A stretch of 64,000 nucleotides of DNA from Clostridium ihumii AP5 (GTDB lineage: Bacteria; Bacillota; Clostridia; Clostridiales; Clostridiaceae): assembly GCF_000612845.1 (NCBI RefSeq), contig NZ_CCAT010000007.1, positions 46,103-110,102 on the forward strand. Direction: 5' to 3'. Below, piece after piece: positions 11,001-19,631 of the stretch. Both the position numbers and the translations under genes were made by a program. Under the pieces are notes generated by a model. The model had not been told where the DNA came from and made no database searches. It worked only from the letters and a program-made list of their open reading frames with translations. Each line of letters opens with the position of its first letter. Within the stretch, counting starts at the first letter, position 1.

Positions 11001-11600
11001 CTACTTATTTAAAAATCTTTTAGCTCCAACATATGCTCTTTTATAGTGTACATCTTCTAATGAAGTTATTACTATTCTTCCACTTTCTTTTTCAGCATGA
11101 ATAAATTTATTATCTCCTATATATATCCCAACATGCGATGCTTTATCATTCTTTTCTCTAAAAAAAACTAAATCGCCATCTTCTATTTCTTCTTTTTTGA
11201 CAGTGATACCATTTTCCATTTGTGCTTTAATTGTATTTTCTATTTTTATTCCTGACTTATCATAAACATTAACAACAAATCCTATATCATCAAAACTATT
11301 AGGTCCACACCCACCTATCATATACGGTAATCCTAATTTTGAAATTGCATTTTTTACAACTTCATTACTTTGTGAATTTTCATCTTCAGAAATTCCCCTA
11401 GAATAATTATTTATCTTCGTATATTTATCCAAAACTTTTATTGTTTTATCTGTAGTTATTGTTATTGTTTTTATATTTGTAACTTTTTTACTATCTGTCC
11501 ATGTGTATGCATAAGTTTTTTCACTCAAAAATGCAGTCATAATTAAAAGTATCATAAATAAAGACGTTAAATATCTTTCCATACTTTTCCTCAACTTCAT
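11001..11600 (-). CDS. Secreted NlpC/P60-like protein lacking the catalytic cysteine
   Basis: 199 residues: a basic N-terminus and hydrophobic signal segment (about 10-31), a variable region to about 78, then an NlpC/P60 fold. Family hydrolases cut stem peptides of peptidoglycan with a Cys-His pair; the Cys lies in an F-D-C-S-G motif. Here that motif reads F103-D-D105-I-G, so Asp replaces Cys, while the His side is kept (S-H156-V-G and F-I-H168). The only cysteine, C98 in GGCGP, is seven residues upstream. No frameshift is seen, the reading frame is intact, and the ribosome site GGAGGT is good. I read it as a likely non-catalytic peptidoglycan-binding protein; a relocated nucleophile is a less likely alternative. 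Confidence 0.8.
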   Translation of the reverse strand: MKLRKSMERYLTSLFMILLIMTAFLSEKTYAYTWTDSKKVTNIKTITITTDKTIKVLDKYTKINNYSRGISEDENSQSNEVVKNAISKLGLPYMIGGCGPNSFDDIGFVVNVYDKSGIKIENTIKAQMENGITVKKEEIEDGDLVFFREKNDKASHVGIYIGDNKFIHAEKESGRIVITSLEDVHYKRAYVGAKRFLNK

Positions 11601-11808
11601 ATTTTACCTCCTAATATAAAATAAAACCATTTTATATTTCTAATTTAAAAACATTATAATTTATAAATAAAATCTAGTCAAATTCTATTTATTACTTTTT
11701 TTTTAATTTTTTCCGCAAAATACTAATTTGCAAATTTTTTTCCCTACTTAACTGCTACATTACTAAGCATCCAACATGAACTTGATTTATATATTTTTTC
11801 ACAAAAAT

Positions 11809-12186
11809 TTAACTATAAATTATACTTAGCCTTATAATTTTTTTTACTACTTCCCTAGATTTAAGATAATTTATACCACTACACTCTAAAAATGAAAATA
11901 TTTCAGGATTATTCTTACTTATTCTATATTGAATTTTATCAACTTTTGAGAAATTCAAATTATCATCATAGTAATCATCAGAACTTTTAAATTCATTTTC
12001 AATAACTCCAGTTGATATTAACTTTGGTGCTCTTATATCATTTATAACAAAATTATTTATATCTATTTTTACAAGTCCATTAATATAATATAGTAACCAT
12101 ATATTTTCCATTTGATCTAATAATTTTCTCTTATCATTTATATAATATGGTACAAATTCTATTTGATTAAAATTATCTAATTTCAT
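11809..12186 (-). CDS. Hypothetical protein, 125 residues
   Basis: I do not recognise this protein. It has no signal peptide, no membrane helix and no cysteine cluster. It is rich in I, N, K, D and Y, as expected for this base composition. A strong GGAGG lies 7 bases before the ATG, which supports translation. It stands alone, 112 bases downstream of the recombinase gene and 208 bases before the NlpC/P60 gene. Confidence 0.6.
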   Translation of the reverse strand: MKLDNFNQIEFVPYYINDKRKLLDQMENIWLLYYINGLVKIDINNFVINDIRAPKLISTGVIENEFKSSDDYYDDNLNFSKVDKIQYRISKNNPEIFSFLECSGINYLKSREVVKKIIRLSIIYS

Positions 12187-12297
12187 AACATATCCTCCAT
12201 ATTTAACATTTTAAACTTTATTTTCATATTTTAATGTTATGATTATAAAATTAAATTTATGATAATATGAAGTATTATTATTTAATCATTTCTCTTA

Positions 12298-13278
12298 TTA
12301 AAATATATCTATTGAATCTCCTGCATTATCCTTTATTTTATCTATAGAGTGAATATATCTATTAGTTGTAGCTATATTCTTATGGCCTGCAAATTCTCTA
12401 ACTTTTTCTATAGTTACTCCATTAGTTATAGCAATTGTTATAGCTGTATGCCTAGTTGAGTGAACTTTTAGCTTTTTATTTATTTTAGCATTAGAACATA
12501 TTTTTTTTATTATATAATTAAAGCTACTTGGATCTAATGGATTATCTTCATTGCTATTTTTAGAATGCCCTAAAAATAAATATTTTTCTCCATCATTTTC
12601 AAAACTTCTATTTGTTTTTCCAATATATTCATTTATATATTGATATACTTCTGGCTGAATTTTCACTAAATCTTTTTTATTTCCTTTTCTTGTTATGTGA
12701 ATTACATCATATTCCCCATATTTATCTATATCTTTTATTTTTATATTTGTTATTTCTGATTTTCTTAATGCAGTAGTAAGTGCTAATGCAATCATTGCTC
12801 TATTCCTTAAACCTATTATATTATCCACTTCTATACTACTAATTAATATCCTGCATTCTTCTTTTGTTAAAAATTCTGTTTCTTTATTGTTTACAACTGG
12901 TTTTTCTTCCTTTAATGATGCAAATGGATTATATTTTATAATTTCAGTATTAGTATAATTATCTTTAAACTTTAAAAGCCATTTATATAATGAACTAAGA
13001 GATGATATTTTTCTATTGATGGTAGCAGAGGACATACCTATATTAGATAGATATACTATATATTTTTCAGCATCAAATATGTTTACTCTACGTATATCTT
13101 CTAAAGATATATCTTCAATATAACTAACATTAAAAAAATCCTTAATATCTCTTTCATAACTAATAGACGTATTCTTACTTCTATTAGCTTTTATTTCTAG
13201 AAAAGCTCTTATAAAATGTTTATTATCTAAACCTCTATTTGGTAAATTGGGATTTTTATACAAGTCTATTTTATTCAT
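12298..13278 (-). CDS. Tyrosine recombinase (phage integrase family)
   Basis: 326 residues. The N-terminal SAM-like DNA-binding domain spans about 18-105 and the catalytic domain about 135-315. The full catalytic set is visible: R172 (ALRKSE), K198 (RKGNK), H273-S-T-R276, H299 (AGH) and Y308 (NRYIH). It should cut and rejoin DNA through a 3'-phosphotyrosine. Length and domain layout resemble XerC/D. No phage or transposon genes and no tRNA lie nearby, so it may be a resident recombinase and not part of an active element. A 12-8-12 inverted repeat lies 21 bases upstream of its start. The ATG follows AGAAAGG. Confidence 0.9.
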   Translation of the reverse strand: MNKIDLYKNPNLPNRGLDNKHFIRAFLEIKANRSKNTSISYERDIKDFFNVSYIEDISLEDIRRVNIFDAEKYIVYLSNIGMSSATINRKISSLSSLYKWLLKFKDNYTNTEIIKYNPFASLKEEKPVVNNKETEFLTKEECRILISSIEVDNIIGLRNRAMIALALTTALRKSEITNIKIKDIDKYGEYDVIHITRKGNKKDLVKIQPEVYQYINEYIGKTNRSFENDGEKYLFLGHSKNSNEDNPLDPSSFNYIIKKICSNAKINKKLKVHSTRHTAITIAITNGVTIEKVREFAGHKNIATTNRYIHSIDKIKDNAGDSIDIF

Positions 13279-13299
13279 TTTATCAACCTTTCTAATATA

Positions 13300-13331
13300 A
13301 ATTTACAATTTAATCCTTGAAATTGTAAATT
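13300..13331. repeat. 12-8-12 inverted repeat upstream of the recombinase
   Basis: Arms AATTTACAATTT (13300-13311) and AAATTGTAAATT (13320-13331) are exact reverse complements around the asymmetric 8-base spacer AATCCTTG. The layout resembles core sites of tyrosine recombinases, but it could equally be an operator or a leader hairpin. Confidence 0.7.
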
Positions 13332-13412
13332 CTATATAAAATTCTAAATTTGCATTATATTTAATTCTTCTAATTCAAAATTAGTATAACATTTATATTT
13401 ATTTTTTTAAAT

Positions 13413-13445
13413 AAAAAAGCTGCTAATAAAATTAGCAGCTTTTTT
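13413..13445 (-). terminator. Terminator of aspC-ptsH
   Basis: A 14- to 15-bp stem containing AGCTGCTAAT and its complement with a 3-base loop. It is flanked by A and T runs and ends just before the ptsH stop at 13447. Both strands carry a T-run, so it could also stop opposing transcription. Confidence 0.88.
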
Positions 13446-13446
13446 A

Positions 13447-13704
13447 TTATTCCAAGCTTTGTAATAACTCGCAAATTTCTTCTAATGCTTTATTTTCATC
13501 ACTACCATTAGCTGTAATAATAACTTTTGAGTCCCTATTTACTCCTAATGATAATATTCCTATTAAACTTTTAGCATTAGCAGCTTTCCCATTATGTTCA
13601 ATATCTACGTATGATTTAAATGACGAAGCTGTTCTAACTAACAATGTAGCTGGTCTGGCATGTAATCCTTGAGAGTTTTTTATGTCTATCTCTCTTGATA
13701 CCAC
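13447..13704 (-). CDS. ptsH: Phosphocarrier protein HPr
   Basis: 85 residues. HPr passes phosphate from enzyme I to the sugar-specific EII proteins of the PTS, and in Firmicutes its Ser-phosphorylated form is the CcpA co-repressor. The start is GTG at 13704, eight bases after AGAGG, not the GTG at 13713 that overlaps that site. With it the active histidine is H15 (GLHARPAT) and the regulatory serine is S46 (NAKSLIG), the exact classical positions. His15 shows it is HPr and not Crh. It follows aspC by 16 bases. Enzyme I is not in the window. Confidence 0.96.
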   Translation of the reverse strand: MVSREIDIKNSQGLHARPATLLVRTASSFKSYVDIEHNGKAANAKSLIGILSLGVNRDSKVIITANGSDENKALEEICELLQSLE

Positions 13705-13720
13705 AAGCGTCACCTCTTAA

Positions 13721-14914
13721 CTATTTTAAATTTTTAACAAAATTCTCTATTCTATCTAATCCTGCTTTTATATTTTCCATTGATGTAGCATAAGATAATC
13801 TTATAAAGTCATCTACACCAAAAGCAATTCCTGGTACAACTGCTACTTTTTCTGAAGATAATAATGCTTCTGAGAATGCTAGAGAATCTTTTATATTATT
13901 TCCTTCGAAAGTTTTTCCTAAAACTTTAGTTATATTTACCATTACATAAAAAGCACCTTCTGGTTTAACGCAAGATAAATTTTCAATAGAGTTAATTCTT
14001 TCTACCATGAAGTCTCTTCTATTTTTAAATTCTTTTATCATAGCTTCTACATCTGATTGATCTCCATTTAAAGCTTCCACTGCAGCATATTGAGTGATTG
14101 AGCATGGATTTGATGTAGTATGACTTTGTATATTAGACATAAGTTTTGCTATTGGTTCTGGTGCTGCAACATAACCAAGTCTCCAGCCTGTCATTGCATA
14201 TGCTTTAGATACTCCATTTATAACTATTGTTCTATTATAAGCATCTTCTGAAAGACTAGCTATAGAGATATGTCCTTCTACTCCATATAATAGTTTTTCA
14301 TATATTTCATCTGATATTATTAATAAATCATGTTCTTTTGCAAAACTTGCTATTTCTTCTAATTCATTTTTTGTATAAGCTGTTCCAGTTGGATTATTAG
14401 GACTATTTAATATTATTGCCTTAGTTTTTTCTGAAACTGCCTTTTTTAATGCTTCTAAAGTTAATTTAAAAGAATTAGACTCTTCTGTATCTACAAAAAC
14501 TGGTTTTCCATCAGCTAATTGTACAAGTTCAGGATAACTTACCCAATATGGAGCTCCTATTAATACTTCATCTCCTGGATTTAATATTGCTTGGAAAGCA
14601 TTTGCTAAACATTGTTTAGCTCCAGTAGAAATAACAATTTGAGATGTTTTATAAGTTAAATTATTATCATTTTTAAACTTATTAACTACAGCTTCTTTTA
14701 ATTCTATTATTCCTGATGCTGCTGTATATCTTGTTAAACCTTTTTGAATAGCTGCAATTGCTGCATCTTGTATATTTTTTGGAGTATTAAAATCTGGCTC
14801 ACCAGCTCCAAATCCTATTACATCTATACCTTCTGCTTTCATTTGTTTAGCTTTAGCAGTTATAGCTAAAGTTAATGATGGTGAAATTTGTAATGCTTTA
14901 TTTGATAATTTCAT
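13721..14914 (-). CDS. aspC: Pyridoxal-phosphate aminotransferase, aspartate type
   Basis: 397 residues, fold type I, class I/II aminotransferase of the AspB/AspC subgroup, moving the amino group between aspartate and 2-oxoglutarate. Visible motifs: GAGEPDF near 37, NSPNNPTG near 170, the PLP lysine in NGVSKAYAMTGWRLGY near 240, and the C-terminal FIRLSYA with the carboxylate-binding Arg. Length is typical. Substrate could be another amino acid, as the subgroup is broad. It starts 16 bases before ptsH and shares its terminator, an unusual partner for HPr. Confidence 0.92.
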   Translation of the reverse strand: MKLSNKALQISPSLTLAITAKAKQMKAEGIDVIGFGAGEPDFNTPKNIQDAAIAAIQKGLTRYTAASGIIELKEAVVNKFKNDNNLTYKTSQIVISTGAKQCLANAFQAILNPGDEVLIGAPYWVSYPELVQLADGKPVFVDTEESNSFKLTLEALKKAVSEKTKAIILNSPNNPTGTAYTKNELEEIASFAKEHDLLIISDEIYEKLLYGVEGHISIASLSEDAYNRTIVINGVSKAYAMTGWRLGYVAAPEPIAKLMSNIQSHTTSNPCSITQYAAVEALNGDQSDVEAMIKEFKNRRDFMVERINSIENLSCVKPEGAFYVMVNITKVLGKTFEGNNIKDSLAFSEALLSSEKVAVVPGIAFGVDDFIRLSYATSMENIKAGLDRIENFVKNLK

Positions 14915-15299
14915 AATTACAACCCCCGCTATTATATTTTATGTATAAAAAAATGAATTGTTTATTTCATTTTTTTTATTTTTGAAAGATAAACTTCATT
15001 CTTTTATAATATAACATTTATTGTAGTAAGTGTAAACAAGTTTTGCAGTCAATTAAGTTCATTTATATCCCAATATTCTTAATATCTTATATATTCCTGA
15101 AAAATATAGGAAATCGCTTACATTATCTATATTTTTGCTTAAGTTTAATGTATATATATTTTAAGCATTTATATTATATTAATACTATTTAATTTTTTCC
15201 ATATAATTATAAAAGAATTTTACTTTTTTGTTTATATTTTTTTATTTTAATAAAATTAAAAAAAGGCATTTTATATGCCTTTTATCATAACAAGAAATA
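14915..15299. other. 385-bp AT-rich spacer
   Basis: No gene is visible. It contains an 11-bp hairpin with A/T runs at 14947-14976 in the aspC leader (AAAAAAATGAA and complement, 8-base loop), which could be an attenuator or a stray terminator, and the spoVS terminator at 15261-15283. No promoter is clear enough to call. Confidence 0.55.
15261..15283 (-). terminator. Terminator of spoVS
   Basis: Stem AAAAGGCAT/ATGCCTTTT with a short loop and a run of seven U on the minus strand, 17 bases past the spoVS stop. Confidence 0.88.
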
Positions 15300-15560
15300 T
15301 TATCTAGGCTGAACAATTAATCTTATAGCTGTTCTTTCTTCTCCGTCTATTTCTATATCTGTGAAAGCTGGAATACAAACTAAATCTATTCCACTTGGTG
15401 CCACAAATCCTCTTGCTATTGCAACCGATTTCACAGCTTGGTTAAGAGCCCCAGCACCTATTGCTTGAATTTCTGCTGCGCCTCTTTCTCTTAAGACTCC
15501 TGCTAAAGCCCCTGCTACTGAATTTGGATTTGATTTTGCTGAAACTTTTAATACTTCCAT
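15300..15560 (-). CDS. spoVS: Stage V sporulation protein S
   Basis: 86 residues, the usual length and nearly invariant family sequence: VSAKSNPNSVAGALAG at the start and IRLIVQP at the end. SpoVS is a small Alba-like protein needed for spore coat assembly and for progress past stage V in Bacillus. AGGAGG lies 7 bases before the ATG. It follows rny, from which a terminator separates it, and has its own terminator, so it is probably a single-gene unit. It shows the organism is a spore former or descends from one. Confidence 0.97.
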   Translation of the reverse strand: MEVLKVSAKSNPNSVAGALAGVLRERGAAEIQAIGAGALNQAVKSVAIARGFVAPSGIDLVCIPAFTDIEIDGEERTAIRLIVQPR

Positions 15561-15625
15561 GATAAACCTCCTAGTAAATATATTATTCTGTATCTCTTTT
15601 ATAATAATTCCACATAAATTAAAAA

Positions 15626-15678
15626 AATCCTCCTAAATTTTGAAAAAAAATTTAATTTTTCCAAAATTTAAGAAGATT
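15626..15678 (-). terminator. Strand-specific terminator of rny
   Basis: Arms 15626-15642 and 15662-15678 pair over 17 positions only in the minus-strand RNA, where two positions become G-U wobbles; in plus-strand RNA these would be C-A mismatches. Seven U follow. It lies 14 bases past the rny stop. Confidence 0.8.
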
Positions 15679-15691
15679 ATTTTTATCAAAT

Positions 15692-17242
15692 TTATTTTGC
15701 ATACTCAATTGCACGAGTTTCTCTGATTACATTTACTTTAATTTGACCTGGATATTCAAGTTCATCTTCTATTTTTTTCACTATATCCCTTGCCACTTCA
15801 ATAGCTCCTGCATCATCAATTTCTTCTGGTTTAATCATAATTCTAACTTCTCTACCAGCCTGAATAGCATATGACTTTTCTACACCTTCATATGAATTTG
15901 CAATTTCTTCAAGCTTTTCTAGTCGTTTAATATAAGCTTCTAATGTTTCTCTTCTAGCACCTGGTCTTGCTGCTGAAATTGCATCAGCTGCTTGAACTAG
16001 TATAGCTTCTAATGATTGATATTCAACATCACCATGATGAGCCGCTATAGCATTTACTACTATTGGAGATTCGTGATACTTTTTAGCAAGTTCAGCTCCT
16101 ATTAACGCATGTGGACCTTCTACTTCATGATCTACAGCTTTACCTATGTCATGTAACAATCCTGCTCTTTTAGCAATAGTTGGATCAATGCCTAATTCTG
16201 ATGCCATTAAACCTGCTAAATATGCTACTTCAATGGAATGTTTTAAAACATTTTGACCATAGCTTGTTCTGTACTTCAGTCTTCCTAGTAATTTTAACAC
16301 TTCTATATGTAGACCGTGTATTCCTGTTTCAAAGGTTGCTTGTTCTCCTTCTTCTCTAATATCATTTTCTACATCCTTTTTGGCCTTTTCAACCATTTCT
16401 TCTATTCTAGCCGGATGTATTCTTCCATCAACAATAAGCTTTTCTAAGGCTATTCTAGCAACTTCTCTTCTAATTGGATCAAATCCTGAAAGAATTACTG
16501 CCTCTGGAGTATCATCTATTATTAAATCAACACCAGTTAACGTTTCAAGGGCTCTTATATTTCTACCCTCTCTACCTATTATTCTTCCCTTCATTTCATC
16601 GTTTGGAAGGGAAACTACATGAACTGTAGATTCAGCAACATGATCTGCTGCACATCTTTGAATAGCATAAGTTATGATTTCTCTCGCCTTCTTATCAGCT
16701 TCCTCTTTTGCCTTTTGCTCAACTTCTTTAATCATTATAGCAGTTTCATGTCTTATTTCCTTTTTCACTTCATCCAATAACACTTGTTTAGCTTCTTCAG
16801 ATGTAAGATTTGATAATCTTTCTAATTCTTGTCTTTCTTGTGTATACAACTCTTGTATGCTTTGTTCTAAGCTTTCAACTTCTTGTTGTTTTTTATTAAT
16901 ACCGTCTTCTTTTTTTTCTAATATAGAACTCTTTTTATCCAAAGATTCCTCTCTTTGAATTATTCTTCTTTCTAGTCTTTGAACTTCATTTCTTCTTTCC
17001 CTAGATTCCTTCTCAAAATCTGTTCTTAATCTATGAACTTCTTCTTTAGCTTCTAATATAGATTCCTTTTTTGTGGATTCGGCCTCTCTTTTAGCTTCTT
17101 CTACAATCCTTTTAGCCTCTTCCTCTGACTTAGAAATATTAGCTTGAGATATATTTTTTCTAGTATAAATAATAACAAAAGCTCCAATGAACATAGCAAT
17201 TACTAATATTCCTATTCCTATTAGCAAACCTCCACTAATCAT
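15692..17242 (-). CDS. rny: Ribonuclease Y
   Basis: 516 residues. RNase Y is the membrane-anchored endoribonuclease that starts mRNA decay in Firmicutes. One membrane helix (about 4-26) is followed by a long coiled coil rich in E, K and R (about 30-190), a KH domain ([10 protein letters not shown] near 215) and an HD domain with the H-D pair in [12 protein letters not shown] near 365. Length matches the family. GGAGGTG precedes the ATG. A very good promoter lies about 140 bases upstream and a tandem 15-bp repeat sits in the leader. Confidence 0.97.
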   Translation of the reverse strand: MISGGLLIGIGILVIAMFIGAFVIIYTRKNISQANISKSEEEAKRIVEEAKREAESTKKESILEAKEEVHRLRTDFEKESRERRNEVQRLERRIIQREESLDKKSSILEKKEDGINKKQQEVESLEQSIQELYTQERQELERLSNLTSEEAKQVLLDEVKKEIRHETAIMIKEVEQKAKEEADKKAREIITYAIQRCAADHVAESTVHVVSLPNDEMKGRIIGREGRNIRALETLTGVDLIIDDTPEAVILSGFDPIRREVARIALEKLIVDGRIHPARIEEMVEKAKKDVENDIREEGEQATFETGIHGLHIEVLKLLGRLKYRTSYGQNVLKHSIEVAYLAGLMASELGIDPTIAKRAGLLHDIGKAVDHEVEGPHALIGAELAKKYHESPIVVNAIAAHHGDVEYQSLEAILVQAADAISAARPGARRETLEAYIKRLEKLEEIANSYEGVEKSYAIQAGREVRIMIKPEEIDDAGAIEVARDIVKKIEDELEYPGQIKVNVIRETRAIEYAK

Positions 17243-17325
17243 TGTATATAAACACCTCCTTATTCATTCTTTAGTATCTATTTACTTGAAAATGAAAGCT
17301 AGAAAAGGTGTCACATTTTATTCAA

Positions 17326-17355
17326 TTGGTTGCAATTAATTTGGTTGCAATTAAA
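17326..17355. repeat. Tandem 15-bp direct repeat in the rny leader
   Basis: TTGGTTGCAATTAAT at 17326-17340 is followed directly by TTGGTTGCAATTAAA at 17341-17355; 14 of 15 bases match. In the rny transcript each unit reads TTAATTGCAACCAA and could form a small hairpin or bind a protein. It lies about 20-50 bases after the predicted transcription start. Confidence 0.85.
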
Positions 17356-17380
17356 TTATGCTAAACCAGTATTTGTATTT

Positions 17381-17409
17381 ATTTTATATTACTTTCTATC
17401 CAATGTCAA
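17381..17409 (-). promoter_or_regulatory. Promoter of rny
   Basis: A perfect TTGACA -35 (17404-17409) and a TAAAAT -10 (17381-17386) are 17 bases apart. One of the best sigma-A promoters in the window. The predicted leader is about 130 nt. Confidence 0.75.
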
Positions 17410-17600
17410 GATATGTAGTATGTACTAAAACACCTGCATAGTTGAGATTTTCTTTTATTTTATATACAAATATTATTTATATGTATATAAAATTTTTTAT
17501 TTTGCATTTTTTATTATTATTTTAATTATATCCATTTTTTAAAGTTGATATACTTTATTTTATATTTTAAAATATTTTAATTTATTATTTTATTAAAATA

Positions 17601-17630
17601 AAAAAATAGCAAGTAAACTTGCTATTTTTT
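17601..17630 (-). terminator. Terminator of recA
   Basis: 14-bp stem AAAAAATAGCAAGT and complement with a tight loop. It overlaps the recA stop codon (17622) and has A/T runs on both sides. Confidence 0.88.
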
Positions 17631-18662
17631 ATCTTTAATTTCTTTTTTTTCTATATTCTTAGTTTCTTTATATAATGGGAGATTATGCTTTTCTCTGATT
17701 TTATTTTCTATTTCTAATCTTATTTCTGGATTTTCTTTAAAATATGCTTTCGCATTTTCTCTTCCTTGTCCTAATCTTACATCACCATAAGAGAACCATG
17801 CTCCACTTTTTTGAACAATCTCTTCTTTAACTGCAATATCTAATACATCACCTTCTCTAGATATACCTTGACCATACATTATATCGAATTCCGCTTGTTT
17901 AAATGGTGGTGCTACTTTATTTTTAGTGATTTTAACTCTTGTTCTAGATCCTAAGAATTCATCACCTTGTTTTATAGTATCTACTTTTCTTACATCCATT
18001 CTTACTGATGAATAGAATTTAAGAGCTCTTCCGCCTGGAGTTGTTTCTGGATTTCCAAACATAATTCCAACTTTTTCTCTTAATTGATTGATAAAAATTG
18101 CAACACATTGAGATTTATTTATTGAACCTGTTAATTTTCTTAACGCTTGGGACATAAGTCTAGCTTGAAGACCAACATGTGAGTCTCCCATTTCACCTTC
18201 TATCTCTGCTTTTGGTACTAATGCTGCTACAGAGTCAACTACTACAATATCTACAGCACCTGATCTTACTAATGCTTCAACAATTTCTAACCCTTGTTCT
18301 CCTGTATCTGGTTGTGATACTAACAAATTATCTATGTCTACTCCTAATGCTTTTGCATAAACTGGATCTAATGCATGTTCAGCATCTACGAATGCAGCTA
18401 CTCCACCAGCTTTTTGAGCTTCTGCTACAATATGTAATGCTACAGTTGTCTTACCAGAAGATTCTGGTCCAAATATTTCAATTACTCTACCTCTTGGAAC
18501 CCCACCTATTCCAAGTCCTATATCTAATCCTAGACATCCTGTAGATATTGCATCTAAATTTAAACCACTATTTTCTCCCAATTTCATTATAGAACCCTTA
18601 CCAAATTGTTTTTCAATTTGTGACATGGCAGATTCTAATGCTTTTAACTTTTCGCTATCCAT
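17622..18662 (-). CDS. recA: Recombinase RecA
   Basis: 346 residues. RecA forms ATP-dependent filaments on single-stranded DNA, drives strand exchange and triggers LexA self-cleavage. Walker A is GPESSGKTT at 65-73; Walker B hydrophobics end in VVVDSVAAL near 140; FINQLR and the L2 loop ([15 protein letters not shown]) follow. Two in-frame ATGs exist: the one at 18671 touches the AGAAAGG ribosome site, the one at 18662 is 9 bases away and gives the usual N-terminus. I saw no obvious Firmicute LexA box upstream. Confidence 0.97.
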   Translation of the reverse strand: MDSEKLKALESAMSQIEKQFGKGSIMKLGENSGLNLDAISTGCLGLDIGLGIGGVPRGRVIEIFGPESSGKTTVALHIVAEAQKAGGVAAFVDAEHALDPVYAKALGVDIDNLLVSQPDTGEQGLEIVEALVRSGAVDIVVVDSVAALVPKAEIEGEMGDSHVGLQARLMSQALRKLTGSINKSQCVAIFINQLREKVGIMFGNPETTPGGRALKFYSSVRMDVRKVDTIKQGDEFLGSRTRVKITKNKVAPPFKQAEFDIMYGQGISREGDVLDIAVKEEIVQKSGAWFSYGDVRLGQGRENAKAYFKENPEIRLEIENKIREKHNLPLYKETKNIEKKEIKDKK

Positions 18663-18939
18663 ACTTTTCATCCTTTCTACTATTAATTATTATATAAACA
18701 ATTAATAAATTTATGACAGATTAATATTATTCCCAATATAAAATGAATGTATTAAATATTTTTTAGAGTCTTTTCATATAAAACTAAGAATTGAATGCTT
18801 ATTTTTATATACTCTTTTTATTTACTATTTATATATTCATTATATAGATTATACTATATTTAAGATTTGAAACAACATTGAAATTTAATTTAAATAAAAA
18901 CATTTTAAATTAAATTTTTTTATAATAAATACTAAGGCT

Positions 18940-19482
18940 TTATTTATTAGTATTTATTACACTTTTATTTTTCACAAAATAATCTATTCCAGATACTATA
19001 GTTATAACAACTGCTAAAATCATAAATATATCAGTCACTGTATTTAATATTGATACATTGACATTTAAAGTAATTAATCCAGCTATTATAGCAACCATTT
19101 GAACTACTGTTTTAGCTTTACCCCAATTACTTGCTGCTATAACAATCCCTTCTGAAGCCGCTATTGTTCTTAATCCCGAAACTGCAAATTCTCTTGCTAT
19201 TATAACCATAGCCACCCATGAAGGTATCATTCCAAATTCAACCATTACAATTAATGCTGATGTAACTAAAAGTTTATCTGCTAAAGGATCCATAAATTTC
19301 CCAAAATTAGTTACTTGATTTCTGCTTCTTGCTATATAACCATCTAGTTTATCCGTGATTGATGCAACTATAAATATAATTGTTGCAATAAATATTCCCA
19401 TTTTAGTACCTATTGCCATACACAACAAGAAAAATGGTACTAAAATCATTCTTATAACTGTAAGCTTATTTGCTAAATTCAT
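18940..19482 (-). CDS. pgsA: CDP-diacylglycerol-glycerol-3-phosphate 3-phosphatidyltransferase
   Basis: 180 residues. Makes phosphatidylglycerol phosphate, the first step to PG and cardiolipin, in the membrane. The CDP-alcohol phosphotransferase signature D-G-x(2)-A-R-x(8)-G-x(3)-D-x(3)-D is present (DKLDGYIARSR then GKFMDPLADK). About five membrane helices. The first in-frame start, TTG at 19491, abuts the GGGAG ribosome site; ATG at 19482 is 9 bases away and is chosen. It follows rimO by 149 bases; ftsK-rimO-pgsA order is common in Firmicutes. Confidence 0.95.
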   Translation of the reverse strand: MNLANKLTVIRMILVPFFLLCMAIGTKMGIFIATIIFIVASITDKLDGYIARSRNQVTNFGKFMDPLADKLLVTSALIVMVEFGMIPSWVAMVIIAREFAVSGLRTIAASEGIVIAASNWGKAKTVVQMVAIIAGLITLNVNVSILNTVTDIFMILAVVITIVSGIDYFVKNKSVINTNK

Positions 19483-19631
19483 ACAACACAACTCCCATTT
19501 ACTATTTTTAATAGTAAGGTATACTTACTTTTATTTAAATATATTTTATAGAATTTCTTAATCCTAACTTTATCTAGGTTTCAAAAGTCTATTTCAACCT
19601 TTTATATTTGTTTATAAAAAAAACATAAAAT

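Larger units (their letters stand above)
17243..17621. other. 379-bp spacer upstream of rny
   Basis: No gene is visible. From right to left it holds the recA terminator (17601-17630), about 190 bases of plain AT-rich DNA, the rny promoter (17381-17409) and the tandem 15-bp repeat (17326-17355) in the transcribed leader. Confidence 0.6.

Noticed and set aside
12298..13278. Prophage or integrative element
   Set aside because: Only the recombinase is present; no structural, replication or conjugation genes, no tRNA and no flanking direct repeats were seen.
15541..15620. Sigma-H promoter upstream of spoVS
   Set aside because: A GAAT-type -10 is present, but the GGA-type -35 is about two bases too far away, so it was not called.
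18663..18939. LexA (SOS) box upstream of recA
   Set aside because: I looked for GAAC-type palindromes on both strands and saw none; a divergent clostridial box cannot be excluded without a motif search.
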